Shown here piece after piece: positions 31,589 to 39,619 of a stretch of DNA of 42,323 nt. Where the stretch lies: NCBI RefSeq assembly GCF_007097385.1, contig NZ_VJZS01000030.1:1-42323 (forward strand). The letters run 5' to 3'. The notes beneath the pieces are model-generated. The model was not told where the DNA came from, searched no databases, and saw only the letters and a list, made by a program, of their open reading frames with translations. The DNA is from Flavobacterium sp. ZT3R18 (GTDB lineage Bacteria; Bacteroidota; Bacteroidia; Flavobacteriales; Flavobacteriaceae). Each line of letters starts with the position of its first letter. The stretch's first letter is position 1. The translations under genes and the position numbers were made by a program.

Positions 31589-31996
31589 TTAAAATTTGTT
31601 TGAAAAATCTTCAAGTGTAATGTCGCTCAATTGCGAGCTTATCGTTTGATTAATACCGTCATATAAATTTTCTAAATTTTTATTAATTTGTTTGCCTACA
31701 GGACAATCTGGATTGGGTTCGTTTTTTGAAAAACCTAATGTTACGGTATCAAAAGTCATTTTAAATATAGCATCTAAAGTGATTTTTGATGAAGATTTCA
31801 ATAAACGTGTACCTCCATTTTTTCCCTCTTTACTTTCTACGATATGATTTTTTTTAAGATTTGATATTTCTTTCCTTACCAAAACAGGGTGTAAGTTCAT
31901 ACTGCCCGCTATAAAATCAGATGATAAATACTCATCGGGAAATTTTGATAGCAAGGTTAGTATGTGTATTGTAATGGCAAATTTACCTGAAAGCAT
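31589..31996 (-). CDS. Rrf2 family transcriptional regulator (YwnA-like)
   Basis: The 135-residue protein has the Rrf2 winged helix: GKFAITIHILTLLSKFPDEYLSSDFIAGSMNLHPVLVRKEISNLKKNHIVESKEGKNGGTRL, with the NGG turn of the wing. There is no three-Cys cluster as in IscR or NsrR. The only Cys is in NPDCPVGKQINKNLE, as in the single-Cys YwnA/CymR branch that senses thiols rather than an iron-sulphur cluster. It leads a two-gene unit with the YwnB-like reductase and likely represses its own promoter. Confidence 0.88.
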   Translation of the reverse strand: MLSGKFAITIHILTLLSKFPDEYLSSDFIAGSMNLHPVLVRKEISNLKKNHIVESKEGKNGGTRLLKSSSKITLDAIFKMTFDTVTLGFSKNEPNPDCPVGKQINKNLENLYDGINQTISSQLSDITLEDFSNKF

Positions 31997-32015
31997 ACTG
32001 TAATAAAATATATTG

Positions 32016-32023
32016 CAAATGTA
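32016..32023 (-). promoter_or_regulatory. -7 element of the Rrf2 operon
   Basis: Read on the minus strand TACATTTG matches TAnnTTTG, 19 bases before the ATG at 31996, so the leader is short. No clear -33 TTG is seen. Confidence 0.5.
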
Positions 32024-32146
32024 AAATTTATTTTTGAATTGTTGTTGATTTTTTGTTGAATAATTTAGTTGTTCATTTTTATTTAATCGTTTGGTTTTGG
32101 GTTAAAAGCAATATTTTAATGGTATTTTTGAATTCTATTTTACACT

Positions 32147-33058
32147 ATGAACAATTTTATTCTCATTTTTGTTTGCTTATTTCTAGGTCTTATATTGCAA
32201 AATATAAAGCAATTACCTCAAAACACTCATAAGTTTTTAAATTGGATTGTCATTTATATTTGTCTTCCGGCTTTAGCTCTATATCATATTCCGAAAATTA
32301 AATGGGACAATCAATTGCTGTTTCCCATTGGAGTGGCTTGGATAGGATTTGTTATTTCGTATTTCTTTTTTAGTTTTTTGGGAAAAAGATTAGGTTGGTC
32401 CAGAAAATTGACGGGTTGCTTGATTGTTTGTGCCGGGCTTAGTAATACTTCTTTTTTGGGTTTTCCAATAATCGAAGCTTTGTACGGTGAAGAAGGTCTG
32501 AAAACAGCCATTTTAGTAGATCAACCAGGCTCTTTTGTAGTGCTTTCTACGTTGGGGGTTTTAGTTGCTACAATCTATTCTAAGGGGAATCTGAATAGTT
32601 TTCAAATTGCCAAAAAGATTGCTTTTTTTCCCCCGTTCATCACTTTCTGTATCGCCTGTTTGATGAATGTTTTACAGTTTGATTTTTATGAGTGGGGGCA
32701 ATTACTGTTTAAGTCGGTTGGTAGTGCAGTGACTCCTTTGGCATTACTTTCGGTAGGTTTGCAATTGCGTTTTGAAAAACGAAGTATGCATTGGGATTTT
32801 CTGGGGTTAGGGTTGTTTTATAAATTAGTTTTAACTCCGGCTATTATCTTTTTTTTATATGTGGTGGTGCTGCATCAGCATGGTAAGGATATTGAAGTCG
32901 CTATTATGGAATCGGCTATGGCGCCTATGATTACGGGCTGTATATTAGCTTCTACTTATGGATTAAAGCCAAGGTTGAGTAGTATGATGATTGGTTTTGG
33001 AATACCAATTTCATTTATAACCTTACTGTTTTGGTACTTTGTATTGCAATATGTTTGA
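32147..33058 (+). CDS. AEC family (auxin efflux carrier-like) permease
   Basis: The 303-residue inner-membrane protein has about 10 hydrophobic helices and the AEC signature features: LNWIVIYICLPALALYHIPKI with the helix-breaking Pro, GLSNTSFLGFPIIEALYGEEG in the middle, and a repeat in the second half (AVTPLALLSVGLQL, APMITGCILASTYGL). Bacterial relatives (MdcF, MleP) carry malonate or malate; the substrate here is not known. It is divergent from the Rrf2 regulator and is not linked to a metabolic operon. Confidence 0.9.
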   Translation: MNNFILIFVCLFLGLILQNIKQLPQNTHKFLNWIVIYICLPALALYHIPKIKWDNQLLFPIGVAWIGFVISYFFFSFLGKRLGWSRKLTGCLIVCAGLSNTSFLGFPIIEALYGEEGLKTAILVDQPGSFVVLSTLGVLVATIYSKGNLNSFQIAKKIAFFPPFITFCIACLMNVLQFDFYEWGQLLFKSVGSAVTPLALLSVGLQLRFEKRSMHWDFLGLGLFYKLVLTPAIIFFLYVVVLHQHGKDIEVAIMESAMAPMITGCILASTYGLKPRLSSMMIGFGIPISFITLLFWYFVLQYV

Positions 33059-33104
33059 TGATTTGGTAAGTAGATGGTTAGGATAAGTTATTGTGGAAAG
33101 GTTT

Positions 33105-33183
33105 ACCATATAAGAAATATAAGAACATATAAGTTGTTGCTTTTTATACCCTAACTTAAATGACCTTATATTTCTTATATGGT
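33105..33183. repeat. Perfect 19-bp inverted repeat between convergent genes
   Basis: ACCATATAAGAAATATAAG (33105-33123) and its exact reverse complement (33165-33183) enclose 41 nt that also hold CATATAAG-type words. It separates the AEC gene from nudK and could stop transcription from both sides or be a mobile remnant. Confidence 0.85.
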
Positions 33184-33210
33184 TAAAATTAAATGCTGTT
33201 TGTTTTTAAA

Positions 33211-33792
33211 TTATACCAAATTATTGATTTTGGCATACTGCAATAGCATAATGGTTTTGGCGTCTTTTATTTCGCCAGCTGCTATCATTACATAAGCTTG
33301 ATCAAAAGGGATTTCGATAACAGCAATTTCTTCATGTTCGTGTTCTAGTCCGCCACCTGAACTTACTTTCATACTGGTGTCGTATTCGCCGATAAAAAAA
33401 TGCAGAATTTCGGTTACGGCACCGGGGGACATATAGGACTCAAAAACCTTTTTGACCGAACGCAAGCGATATCCTGTTTCTTCTTCTGTTTCCCGGATGA
33501 TGCAAGCTTCTGGATTGTCCTCATCCAGCAATCCAGCGCAAACTTCGATTAATAAACCACTTTTGTTTCCGTTTAAATAGGTTGGCAATCTAAATTGTCG
33601 GGTTAGAATAACGGTTCCTTTAATTCTGTTATACAATAAGATAGCGGCTCCATTGCCTCTGTCATATACTTCACGTACTTGCGTGTCCCAAGTGTCGTCT
33701 TTTTTTTGGTAATCTACTGTAACTTTATTCAGTGTGTACCAGTTGTTAGACAGCAATTCTGTTTTTTGAATTTTGTATTTAGGATTGTTCAT
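33211..33792 (-). CDS. nudK: NudK-type Nudix hydrolase (GDP-mannose/ADP-sugar pyrophosphatase)
   Basis: The 193-residue cytoplasmic enzyme has a Nudix box GLLDEDNPEACIIRETEEETGY matching Gx5Ex7REUxEExGU, with the metal-binding Glu residues present. The strand ILTRQFRLPTYLNGNKSGLLIEVCAG just before it and the SPGAVTEILHFFIGEYD segment after it match NudK/ADP-sugar pyrophosphatases. These release sugar-1-phosphate and nucleotide from GDP-mannose or ADP-ribose. It follows purA in the same direction, across a terminator. Confidence 0.9.
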   Translation of the reverse strand: MNNPKYKIQKTELLSNNWYTLNKVTVDYQKKDDTWDTQVREVYDRGNGAAILLYNRIKGTVILTRQFRLPTYLNGNKSGLLIEVCAGLLDEDNPEACIIRETEEETGYRLRSVKKVFESYMSPGAVTEILHFFIGEYDTSMKVSSGGGLEHEHEEIAVIEIPFDQAYVMIAAGEIKDAKTIMLLQYAKINNLV

Positions 33793-33811
33793 GAGTATTA
33801 TTTTGAGTGCT

Positions 33812-33842
33812 AAAAAAAAACGCTCTGAATTCTCAGAGCGTT
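33812..33842 (-). terminator. Terminator after purA
   Basis: AACGCTCTGA and TCAGAGCGTT form a 10-bp stem with a tiny loop; on the minus strand a run of nine T residues follows. Confidence 0.9.
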
Positions 33843-33849
33843 AGTTGTA

Positions 33850-35121
33850 TTATTTAAGTATTGTTTGTTTTCTGTCTGGTCCAACAGAAACAATTTTTAT
33901 AGGAACTTCTACTTCTTTTTCGATGAACTCGATGTATTCTTTTAATTCAATAGGTAATTGATCGTAAGTGGTCATGCCAGTTAAATCTTGGTGCCATCCT
34001 TTGAATTCTTTAAAAACTGGAGTTACATTCTCCGGTTCGATGTTGTAAGGGAAATGCGAAATGTTCTCGCCTTTATAATTGTACTCAGTACAGATTTTCA
34101 AGGTTTCGAAACCAGAAAGGACATCGCCTTTCATCATCATTAATTGGGTTACACCGTTGATTTGAACTGCATATTTTAATGCCACTAAATCCAACCATCC
34201 GCAACGTCTTTGTCTTCCGGTAACCGATCCGAATTCGTTTCCTACTTTGGCCATAGTTGAACCATCTTCGTCAAAAAGTTCAGTTGGGAAAGGTCCGCTA
34301 CCTACACGTGTTACGTAAGCTTTAAAAATCCCGTACACTTCTTTGATTTTGTTTGGAGCAATTCCTAAACCAGTACAAGCACCGGCTGCGGTAGTATTTG
34401 ATGAAGTTACGAAAGGATATGTTCCGAAATCTACATCTAGTAATGATCCTTGAGCACCTTCGCAAAGGATTGATTTACCTGCTCTTTGAGCTTGGTTTAA
34501 ATATTCTTCACTATCAATGAAGTCTAATTTTTTTAATTCTTCGATAGATTCGAAAAATTCTTTTTCCATTTCAGCCAAATTGTACTGAATATTAACATCG
34601 TAGAATTTGATCATTTCTTCGTGTTTGTCAGCCAATGCTCTGTAACGGTCTGCGAAATCTTCTAATTCGATATCGCCAACACGGATTCCGTTTCTACCGG
34701 TTTTGTCCATGTACGTTGGTCCAATTCCTTTTAGGGTAGAACCAATTTTTGCTTTTCCTTTAGATGCTTCAGAAGCGGCATCCAGTAAGCGGTGTGTTGG
34801 TAAAATTAAATGTGCTTTTCTCGAAATGATTAATTTGCTTTTGATATCCAAATTAAATTTGGCAAGACCTTCAATTTCTTTTTGAAAAACTACGGGGTCA
34901 ATTACCACTCCGTTTCCAATAATGTTTATTGCGGTTTTATGGAAAATCCCTGATGGAATAGTTCTAAGAACGTGTTTTATTCCGTCAAATTCTAAAGTGT
35001 GACCTGCATTTGGTCCTCCTTGAAAACGAGCAATTATATCATAATTTGATGTAAGAACGTCAACAATTTTTCCTTTTCCTTCGTCTCCCCATTGTAATCC
35101 TAATAATAAATCTACAGTCAT
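33850..35121 (-). CDS. purA: Adenylosuccinate synthetase PurA
   Basis: PurA uses GTP to join IMP and aspartate, the first step from IMP to AMP. The 423-residue length is normal. The N-terminal signature LLGLQWGDEGKGKIVD carries the catalytic Asp and the P-loop-like Gly motif; GGPNAGHT, the IMP-binding segment STLKGIGPTY, QGSLLDVDFGTYPFVTSS and TGRQRRCGWLDLVALKYA follow in order. It starts 18 bp after fur, in the same direction, so it is probably co-transcribed with that regulator. Confidence 0.96.
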   Translation of the reverse strand: MTVDLLLGLQWGDEGKGKIVDVLTSNYDIIARFQGGPNAGHTLEFDGIKHVLRTIPSGIFHKTAINIIGNGVVIDPVVFQKEIEGLAKFNLDIKSKLIISRKAHLILPTHRLLDAASEASKGKAKIGSTLKGIGPTYMDKTGRNGIRVGDIELEDFADRYRALADKHEEMIKFYDVNIQYNLAEMEKEFFESIEELKKLDFIDSEEYLNQAQRAGKSILCEGAQGSLLDVDFGTYPFVTSSNTTAAGACTGLGIAPNKIKEVYGIFKAYVTRVGSGPFPTELFDEDGSTMAKVGNEFGSVTGRQRRCGWLDLVALKYAVQINGVTQLMMMKGDVLSGFETLKICTEYNYKGENISHFPYNIEPENVTPVFKEFKGWHQDLTGMTTYDQLPIELKEYIEFIEKEVEVPIKIVSVGPDRKQTILK

Positions 35122-35139
35122 TCTATGTTTTATTTGTAG

Positions 35140-35619
35140 TTAATTTTCTTGTGTATTTTCTGTGTTTGCTTTTTTCTTGTTTCCGTATAAGTATAGGGAA
35201 TGATTGGTGATTTCGATATCAAAAATTTCTTCGATGGTTTTTTTGATAATTTGAATTCGTGGGTCACAAAATTCAATTACTTCACCAGTATCGGTCATAA
35301 TAATATGATCGTGTTGTTTGTCGAAATAGGATTTCTCGTAATGTGCTTGATTCTGTCCAAACTGATGTTTGCGAACTAAGGCGCAATCCAGCAGTAATTC
35401 GATGGTATTGTAAAGGGTAGCCCTACTGACACGGTAGTTTTTGTTTTTCATTTTGAGATACAGATTCTCGATGTCAAAATGCTCTTCGCTTTCGTATATT
35501 TCTTGAAGGATAGCATATCTTTCAGGAGTTTTGCGATGTCCTTTGTTTTCGAGATACATCGTAAAAACATTTTTTACAATCTCTTGATTTTTGTTGTTAT
35601 CTGTGGAAATGAGTGTCAT
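35140..35619 (-). CDS. fur: Fur family transcriptional regulator
   Basis: The 159-residue protein begins at ATG 35619 (MTLISTDNNKNQ). The DNA-binding half has HRKTPERYAILQEIYESEEHFDIENLYLKMKNKNYRVSRATLYNTIELLLDCALV. The dimerisation half has the metal site YEKSYFDKQHDHIIMTDTGEVIEFCDPRIQ, close to the HxHxH and E-F-C-D pattern of Fur. The C-terminal CxxC zinc site of many Fur proteins is absent. It probably represses iron uptake genes in response to Fe(II); a Zur or PerR role cannot be excluded. It precedes purA by 18 bp. A -7 motif overlaps the start, so the leader would be almost absent. Confidence 0.88.
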   Translation of the reverse strand: MTLISTDNNKNQEIVKNVFTMYLENKGHRKTPERYAILQEIYESEEHFDIENLYLKMKNKNYRVSRATLYNTIELLLDCALVRKHQFGQNQAHYEKSYFDKQHDHIIMTDTGEVIEFCDPRIQIIKKTIEEIFDIEITNHSLYLYGNKKKANTENTQEN

Positions 35620-35625
35620 ATCTTG

Positions 35626-35633
35626 CAAAGATA
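35626..35633 (-). promoter_or_regulatory. -7 element immediately before fur
   Basis: On the minus strand TATCTTTG matches TAnnTTTG only 6 bases before the ATG at 35619. If used, the mRNA would be leaderless or nearly so. The -33 region is AT-rich without a clear TTG. Confidence 0.45.
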
Positions 35634-35751
35634 ATTTTTTATTTTAAAAGTATAAAAAATTAAAGTTTTAAATTATTGTATTCAACTCTTTTTTAGGATT
35701 GAAATGTCTTGAGATACGAATGTTTTTTGTGTATTGTAATCGTGTGGTTTA

Positions 35752-35870
35752 GCGCGTGAGGGATAGGAGCTGGCTACCTTGTAGCGTGGATAGCCCGACA
35801 GCATTAGGGAAAGAGGCCAAATAGGCGGTGCTATAAGTGAGCCTCTTTTCCTAATGGTGGCACGCCCAAA
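35752..35870. repeat. Dispersed stem-loop repeat, copy B
   Basis: The core arms CATTAGGGAAAGAGGC (35802-35817) and GCCTCTTTTCCTAATG (35841-35856) enclose a 23-nt loop with AATAGGCGGT. Outer GCGTG/CACGC words at about 35784 and 35861 also pair. The arms, loop and trailing GCCCAAATG match the copy at 4798-4870. The rest of the 340-bp gap between the fur start and the end of the relA/spoT gene holds no gene. Confidence 0.8.
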
Positions 35871-35959
35871 TGTTTTTGAAACTATTTATTTGGAGGGAAG
35901 TTTTTGGTTTTTATTTTTTGGAATTTAACAATTAAGGATGTTATCGTTATTTTTAGGTC

Positions 35960-38179
35960 TTAATTTTTGTAAACTCGTGTTACTTTGTCGATTCCGTCAA
36001 TTTTTTTGATGTTCTCTATTAATTTTTTCAGAATGGTAATATTGGGTACGATGACGGATATTTGTCCTTTGAAAATTCCTGCATCTCCGCTCAATGAAAT
36101 GCTTTGAATGTTGACGTTCATATTGTTTGAAATCACTTTTGTCAGTTCGTTTGTGAGTCCCAAAGTGTCCATTCCCATGATGTTTATGGTGGCCTTGAAG
36201 TCTTGTTGAGTGGAGTCAATCCATTTGGCTTGCATGATTCTGTAAGCGTAATTGGCCTGCATTGCCAAGGCGTTCGGACAATCTTTTTTGTGTACTTTTA
36301 TTCCGTCATTGATGGTCACAAAACCAAAAACTTCATCCCCTGGAATAGGGTTGCAACAGGAAGATAATTTGTAATCGAGTTTGTCTTGTGTTTTGCCAAA
36401 AACGAGCATATCATAATTGCTGCTGATGACTTGTCTGTGGATATCGACATCAGAAGTGGTGTGGGAGCGTTTTATTTTGTTTTTGAAAAAGTTGATTAAG
36501 GTGTTGCTTTTTTGAACCGCATAATCTTTCAGTTGTTGATTTTCGATAGATCCAACGCCCACTCTGTAAAATAAATCTAAGCTTGTTTTTAATTTAAAAA
36601 AGTTGACCAACTCATTAATAGTTGATTCGTTTAGGCTGATTTTAAGGTGTTTCAGTTTTCGGGTAAGGATTTCTTTTCCATCTTCGGCAATTTTCTTGGT
36701 GTCTTCGTTGAGGACATTTCGGATTTTATTTTTTGCTCTCGAAGTCGTTACGTAATCCAGCCAGTTGATGGTTGGTTTTTGATTGGGAGAGGTAATGATT
36801 TCGACTTGATCGCCGCTTTTTAATTCGTAATTTAAAGGAACTAATTTGCCGTTTACTCTTGTTCCTCTTGTTTTTATTCCAATTTCGGAGTGGATGCTGA
36901 AAGCAAAATCTAGGGACGTAGCACCTTTTGGTAATGATTTGATTTCTCCTTTTGGGGTAAAAATATAAATCTCTTTGGAGTACAGATTCATTTTGAAATC
37001 CTCCACAAAATCGACTGCGCTTATTTCCGAGTTTTCCAGTGCTTCTTTTAGTAGATTCAACCAAACGTCAAGACCATTCTCTTCGGTGGCTCCGTTTTTG
37101 TATTTGTAATGTGCGGCGTATCCTTTTTCGGCAATTTCATCCATGCGCTCGCTTCTCACTTGGACTTCTACCCAACGACCTTTTGGCCCCATTACAGTAA
37201 TGTGCAAGGCCTCGTAACCTGTGGATTTAGGAGAGGAAATCCAGTCGCGTAATCGGCTTGGACTGGGTCTGTAATGGTCAGTAACAATAGAGTATATTTT
37301 CCAGGCCAGGAATTTTTCGTCGTGCGGATTCGATTTGTAAACGATGCGTAAGGCGAATTTGTCATAGACTTCATCAAAACCTACGTTTTGAGTGGTCATT
37401 TTTCGGTAAATGGAATAAATCGATTTTGGTCTTCCTTTTATAATATAGTCGACTCCTTCTGCGTCTAATGAAGTTTTAAGGATTTCCGAAATGTCTTTTA
37501 TATAGGCATCTTGTTCTTCCTTGGTTTCCCTAATTTTGCTTACAATGTCATTGTAAATATCGGGTTCGGTATATTTTAGACCTAAATCTTCTAGTTTGTT
37601 TTTTATTTTGTAAAGCCCTAAGCGGTGGGCTAATGGTGCGTAGATGTACAAGGTTTCGGAAGCAATTTTCTCTTGCTTGTACGCTTCCATAGAATCCATA
37701 GTTTGCATGTTGTGCAATCTATCGGCTATTTTTATCAAAATTACACGAACATCATCATTAAGCGTTAGGAGCATTTTTCTAAAATTCTCGGCTTGCATGG
37801 ATACATTTAGATCCTTTTGAACCATAGAGATTTTTGTTAATCCTTCTACTAGCTGAGCTACTTTGGGATTGAACAAACGCTCAATGTCTTTTACGGTAGT
37901 CGGAGTATCTTCGACAACATCGTGCATTAAGGCTGCGGCAATAGAGGTTGCGCCCAAACCGATATCGGCGGCCACAATTTTTGCAACAGCGATTGGGTGG
38001 AATATATACGCTTCTCCGGATTTCCGGCGTTGGTCTTTATGGGCTTCTACGGAAACGTCAAATGCTTTACGAATCAGCTTTTTATCTTCGGTGGTTAGGG
38101 TTTGGTAACTGATTCGAAGTAACTCTTTGTATTCTTGCGCAATCGCTTTGTTCTCTTTTTCTATATCTATTTCTATCAT
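35960..38179 (-). CDS. spoT: Bifunctional (p)ppGpp synthetase/hydrolase (RelA/SpoT)
   Basis: The enzyme sets the level of the stringent-response alarmone. I start at ATG 38179 (MIEIDIEKENKAI, 739 residues) rather than an upstream TTG. The HD hydrolase domain spans about 40-200 with the His of YIFHPIAVA, HDVVEDT and IADRLHNM, all intact. The synthetase (about 240-365) has KGRPKSIYSIYRKM, YDKFALRIVY, STGYEALHITVMGP and VEVQVRS. A TGS domain (YIFTPKGEIKSLPKGATSLDFAF) and a C-terminal zinc-finger/ACT region (SCCNPIPGDEVFGFV, then a final ACT fold) follow. Both activities should therefore be present, as in the single long RSH of many bacteria. Confidence 0.95.
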   Translation of the reverse strand: MIEIDIEKENKAIAQEYKELLRISYQTLTTEDKKLIRKAFDVSVEAHKDQRRKSGEAYIFHPIAVAKIVAADIGLGATSIAAALMHDVVEDTPTTVKDIERLFNPKVAQLVEGLTKISMVQKDLNVSMQAENFRKMLLTLNDDVRVILIKIADRLHNMQTMDSMEAYKQEKIASETLYIYAPLAHRLGLYKIKNKLEDLGLKYTEPDIYNDIVSKIRETKEEQDAYIKDISEILKTSLDAEGVDYIIKGRPKSIYSIYRKMTTQNVGFDEVYDKFALRIVYKSNPHDEKFLAWKIYSIVTDHYRPSPSRLRDWISSPKSTGYEALHITVMGPKGRWVEVQVRSERMDEIAEKGYAAHYKYKNGATEENGLDVWLNLLKEALENSEISAVDFVEDFKMNLYSKEIYIFTPKGEIKSLPKGATSLDFAFSIHSEIGIKTRGTRVNGKLVPLNYELKSGDQVEIITSPNQKPTINWLDYVTTSRAKNKIRNVLNEDTKKIAEDGKEILTRKLKHLKISLNESTINELVNFFKLKTSLDLFYRVGVGSIENQQLKDYAVQKSNTLINFFKNKIKRSHTTSDVDIHRQVISSNYDMLVFGKTQDKLDYKLSSCCNPIPGDEVFGFVTINDGIKVHKKDCPNALAMQANYAYRIMQAKWIDSTQQDFKATINIMGMDTLGLTNELTKVISNNMNVNIQSISLSGDAGIFKGQISVIVPNITILKKLIENIKKIDGIDKVTRVYKN

Positions 38180-38240
38180 AACGGCATGGTTCAATTCTTA
38201 AAAATAAGTATTTATTAGAAGATATGCAAGGAGGAGAGCG

Positions 38241-38275
38241 GATTTTAGAGCTTAGATTTTAGAATTTAGATTTTG
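38241..38275. repeat. Tandem GATTTTAGA words between arsI and spoT
   Basis: GATTTTAGA, TAGATTTTAGAA and TTTAGATTTT follow each other without an opposing arm. The rest of 38195-38430 has no gene. Confidence 0.55.
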
Positions 38276-38430
38276 GGATAAAGAATTCATCTAAGGTTCA
38301 TAGGCTTGGAGATGTAAGTGTAGAAAAAAACAACTAGCTCTTCAAAAATGGCTATGCCCTTCTATTGGCAAATTGCCCGTGTGTGTGCAAGCAAAGCACC
38401 TAATATTTTTATCATTTTTCTATTTATAAT

Positions 38431-38472
38431 AAAAAGTAAAAGTGCATCTCATAGAAATGCACTTTTTACTTT
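38431..38472 (-). terminator. Terminator after arsI
   Basis: AAAAAGTAAAAGTGCAT pairs with ATGCACTTTTTACTTTTT across a 9-nt loop and directly abuts the arsI stop codon on the minus strand. Confidence 0.85.
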
Positions 38473-38474
38473 TT

Positions 38475-38918
38475 TTATGCCTTTTTAGCATCATTTCCAG
38501 TCCAGTGTTCCATTACTTCGGGGGCTGGTCTTGCATTTATTCCTTCTCCATATACAGTTGCAGTTCCGTGGGTTAAGAAAACCTCCCAATCAACTCCTTG
38601 TGGATCGGTAATCCAACTTTTTTGTGACTTTGAATAGCAACAAGTGCAATCGGCTTCTTCGGTTACTGTTCCTTTTGCATTTTGCATATTTTTATATACT
38701 TCTTGCAATTCTGTTTCTTTTTCAACTTGCAAACCTAAATGCTCAATTCCACTTTCGGAATGGCCAGTTGAAATGGCATAATTAATTCTTGGGTCTTCAA
38801 GCATCCATTTTGCATAGTCATCTTTTTTTACTGTTGGCTCAGTATTAAACAATGCATTGTAAAACAAAATACTTTCGTCTAAATTTTTTACTCTAACGTG
38901 AACGTGAAATCTTTTCAT
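38475..38918 (-). CDS. arsI: ArsI/CadI-family C-As lyase-like metalloenzyme
   Basis: The start is ATG 38918 (MKRFHVHVRVKNLDES, 147 residues); the longer frame only adds an unrelated hydrophobic stretch. It is a vicinal-oxygen-chelate protein with an N-terminal His pair FHVHVRV, the second metal His in IEHLGLQV and Glu in VDWEVF. CTCCYSKSQKSWITDPQG contains the vicinal Cys pair that binds trivalent organoarsenicals in ArsI, which breaks the carbon-arsenic bond of methylarsenite using Fe(II). Some relatives are annotated as cadmium-induced CadI. It follows sigZ, a common pairing in this phylum. No arsR or arsenite exporter is nearby. Confidence 0.85.
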   Translation of the reverse strand: MKRFHVHVRVKNLDESILFYNALFNTEPTVKKDDYAKWMLEDPRINYAISTGHSESGIEHLGLQVEKETELQEVYKNMQNAKGTVTEEADCTCCYSKSQKSWITDPQGVDWEVFLTHGTATVYGEGINARPAPEVMEHWTGNDAKKA

Positions 38919-38983
38919 TTTTTTATGATTTAAAATTAATATCATAATCAAGACGAAAAGCAAAAGAAAAAGACGCAAGGTTT

Positions 38984-39550
38984 TTATAAATTATTTTTTA
39001 TTTTTTGTAATGGTAGGCAGCTATCCTTAATTTCAAAGGAAATAATGTTTCCAGATTTGTCAGTTTCAAAATTACAACAAGTTATAAATTCTGCTTTTAA
39101 TAACTTTCTTGCTCTTTGAATTCTAGATTTGGTTGCAGTTAAAGTTAAATTAAGTTTTTTTGCTATTTCGGCTTGTTTGATTCCATCAATATCAGCAAGT
39201 TTTAATGGTTCAGAATATTCTTTTGGCAGAAATTCAAGCATTGGTTTGATGTAATTTATTGCGTCAAAAAATGCTAAGTTTTCATCTTCTTCAATTATTT
39301 CATTAATAGTGTCTTGAGATATATTCTTTGAGTTTTTTCGGTAATGATCTGTAATTGTATTTTGTGCAATTTGAAAAAGCCAACTTCTAATATTACTTAC
39401 CCCAGATTTTGAAATGCAAAAGTTGTAGACTTTAATCAAAACATCTTGCAGAATATCATCAGTCAAATCATTATCTTTTACCCTTTTCAGAATAAAATTC
39501 CGTAATTCATTTTTATGTTCGAACCAAAGTTGAGGAACGTCACAATTCAT
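38984..39550 (-). CDS. sigZ: SigZ-like RNA polymerase sigma factor
   Basis: I start at ATG 39550 (MNCDVPQLWFEHKNELRNFILKRV, 188 residues); ATG 39574 or TTG 39601 would extend it. It is an ECF-type sigma factor: region 2 has LTDDILQDVLIKVYNF and NIRSWLFQIAQNTITDHYRK, and region 4 LPKEYSEPLKLADIDGIKQAEIAKKLNLTLTATKSRIQRARKLLKAEF. The C-terminal tail (CCNFETDKSGNIISFEIKDSC) with its Cys pair is a feature of the SigZ group and could sense metal or arsenic. No anti-sigma gene is adjacent. It is followed at 65 bp by arsI. Confidence 0.9.
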   Translation of the reverse strand: MNCDVPQLWFEHKNELRNFILKRVKDNDLTDDILQDVLIKVYNFCISKSGVSNIRSWLFQIAQNTITDHYRKNSKNISQDTINEIIEEDENLAFFDAINYIKPMLEFLPKEYSEPLKLADIDGIKQAEIAKKLNLTLTATKSRIQRARKLLKAEFITCCNFETDKSGNIISFEIKDSCLPLQKIKNNL

Positions 39551-39619
39551 TTTTATTTCAGGATTCTCTCTCATGTTTCTGTTTTCATTGCTTGTGCACA
39601 ACTCTCTAATATCTATATT

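Noticed and set aside
38919..38978. N-terminal extension of the ArsI frame (MRLFLLLFVLIMILILN) as a signal peptide
   Set aside because: ArsI-type enzymes are cytosolic and begin at the MKRFHVHVRV strand; the extension is an AT-rich untranslated leader.
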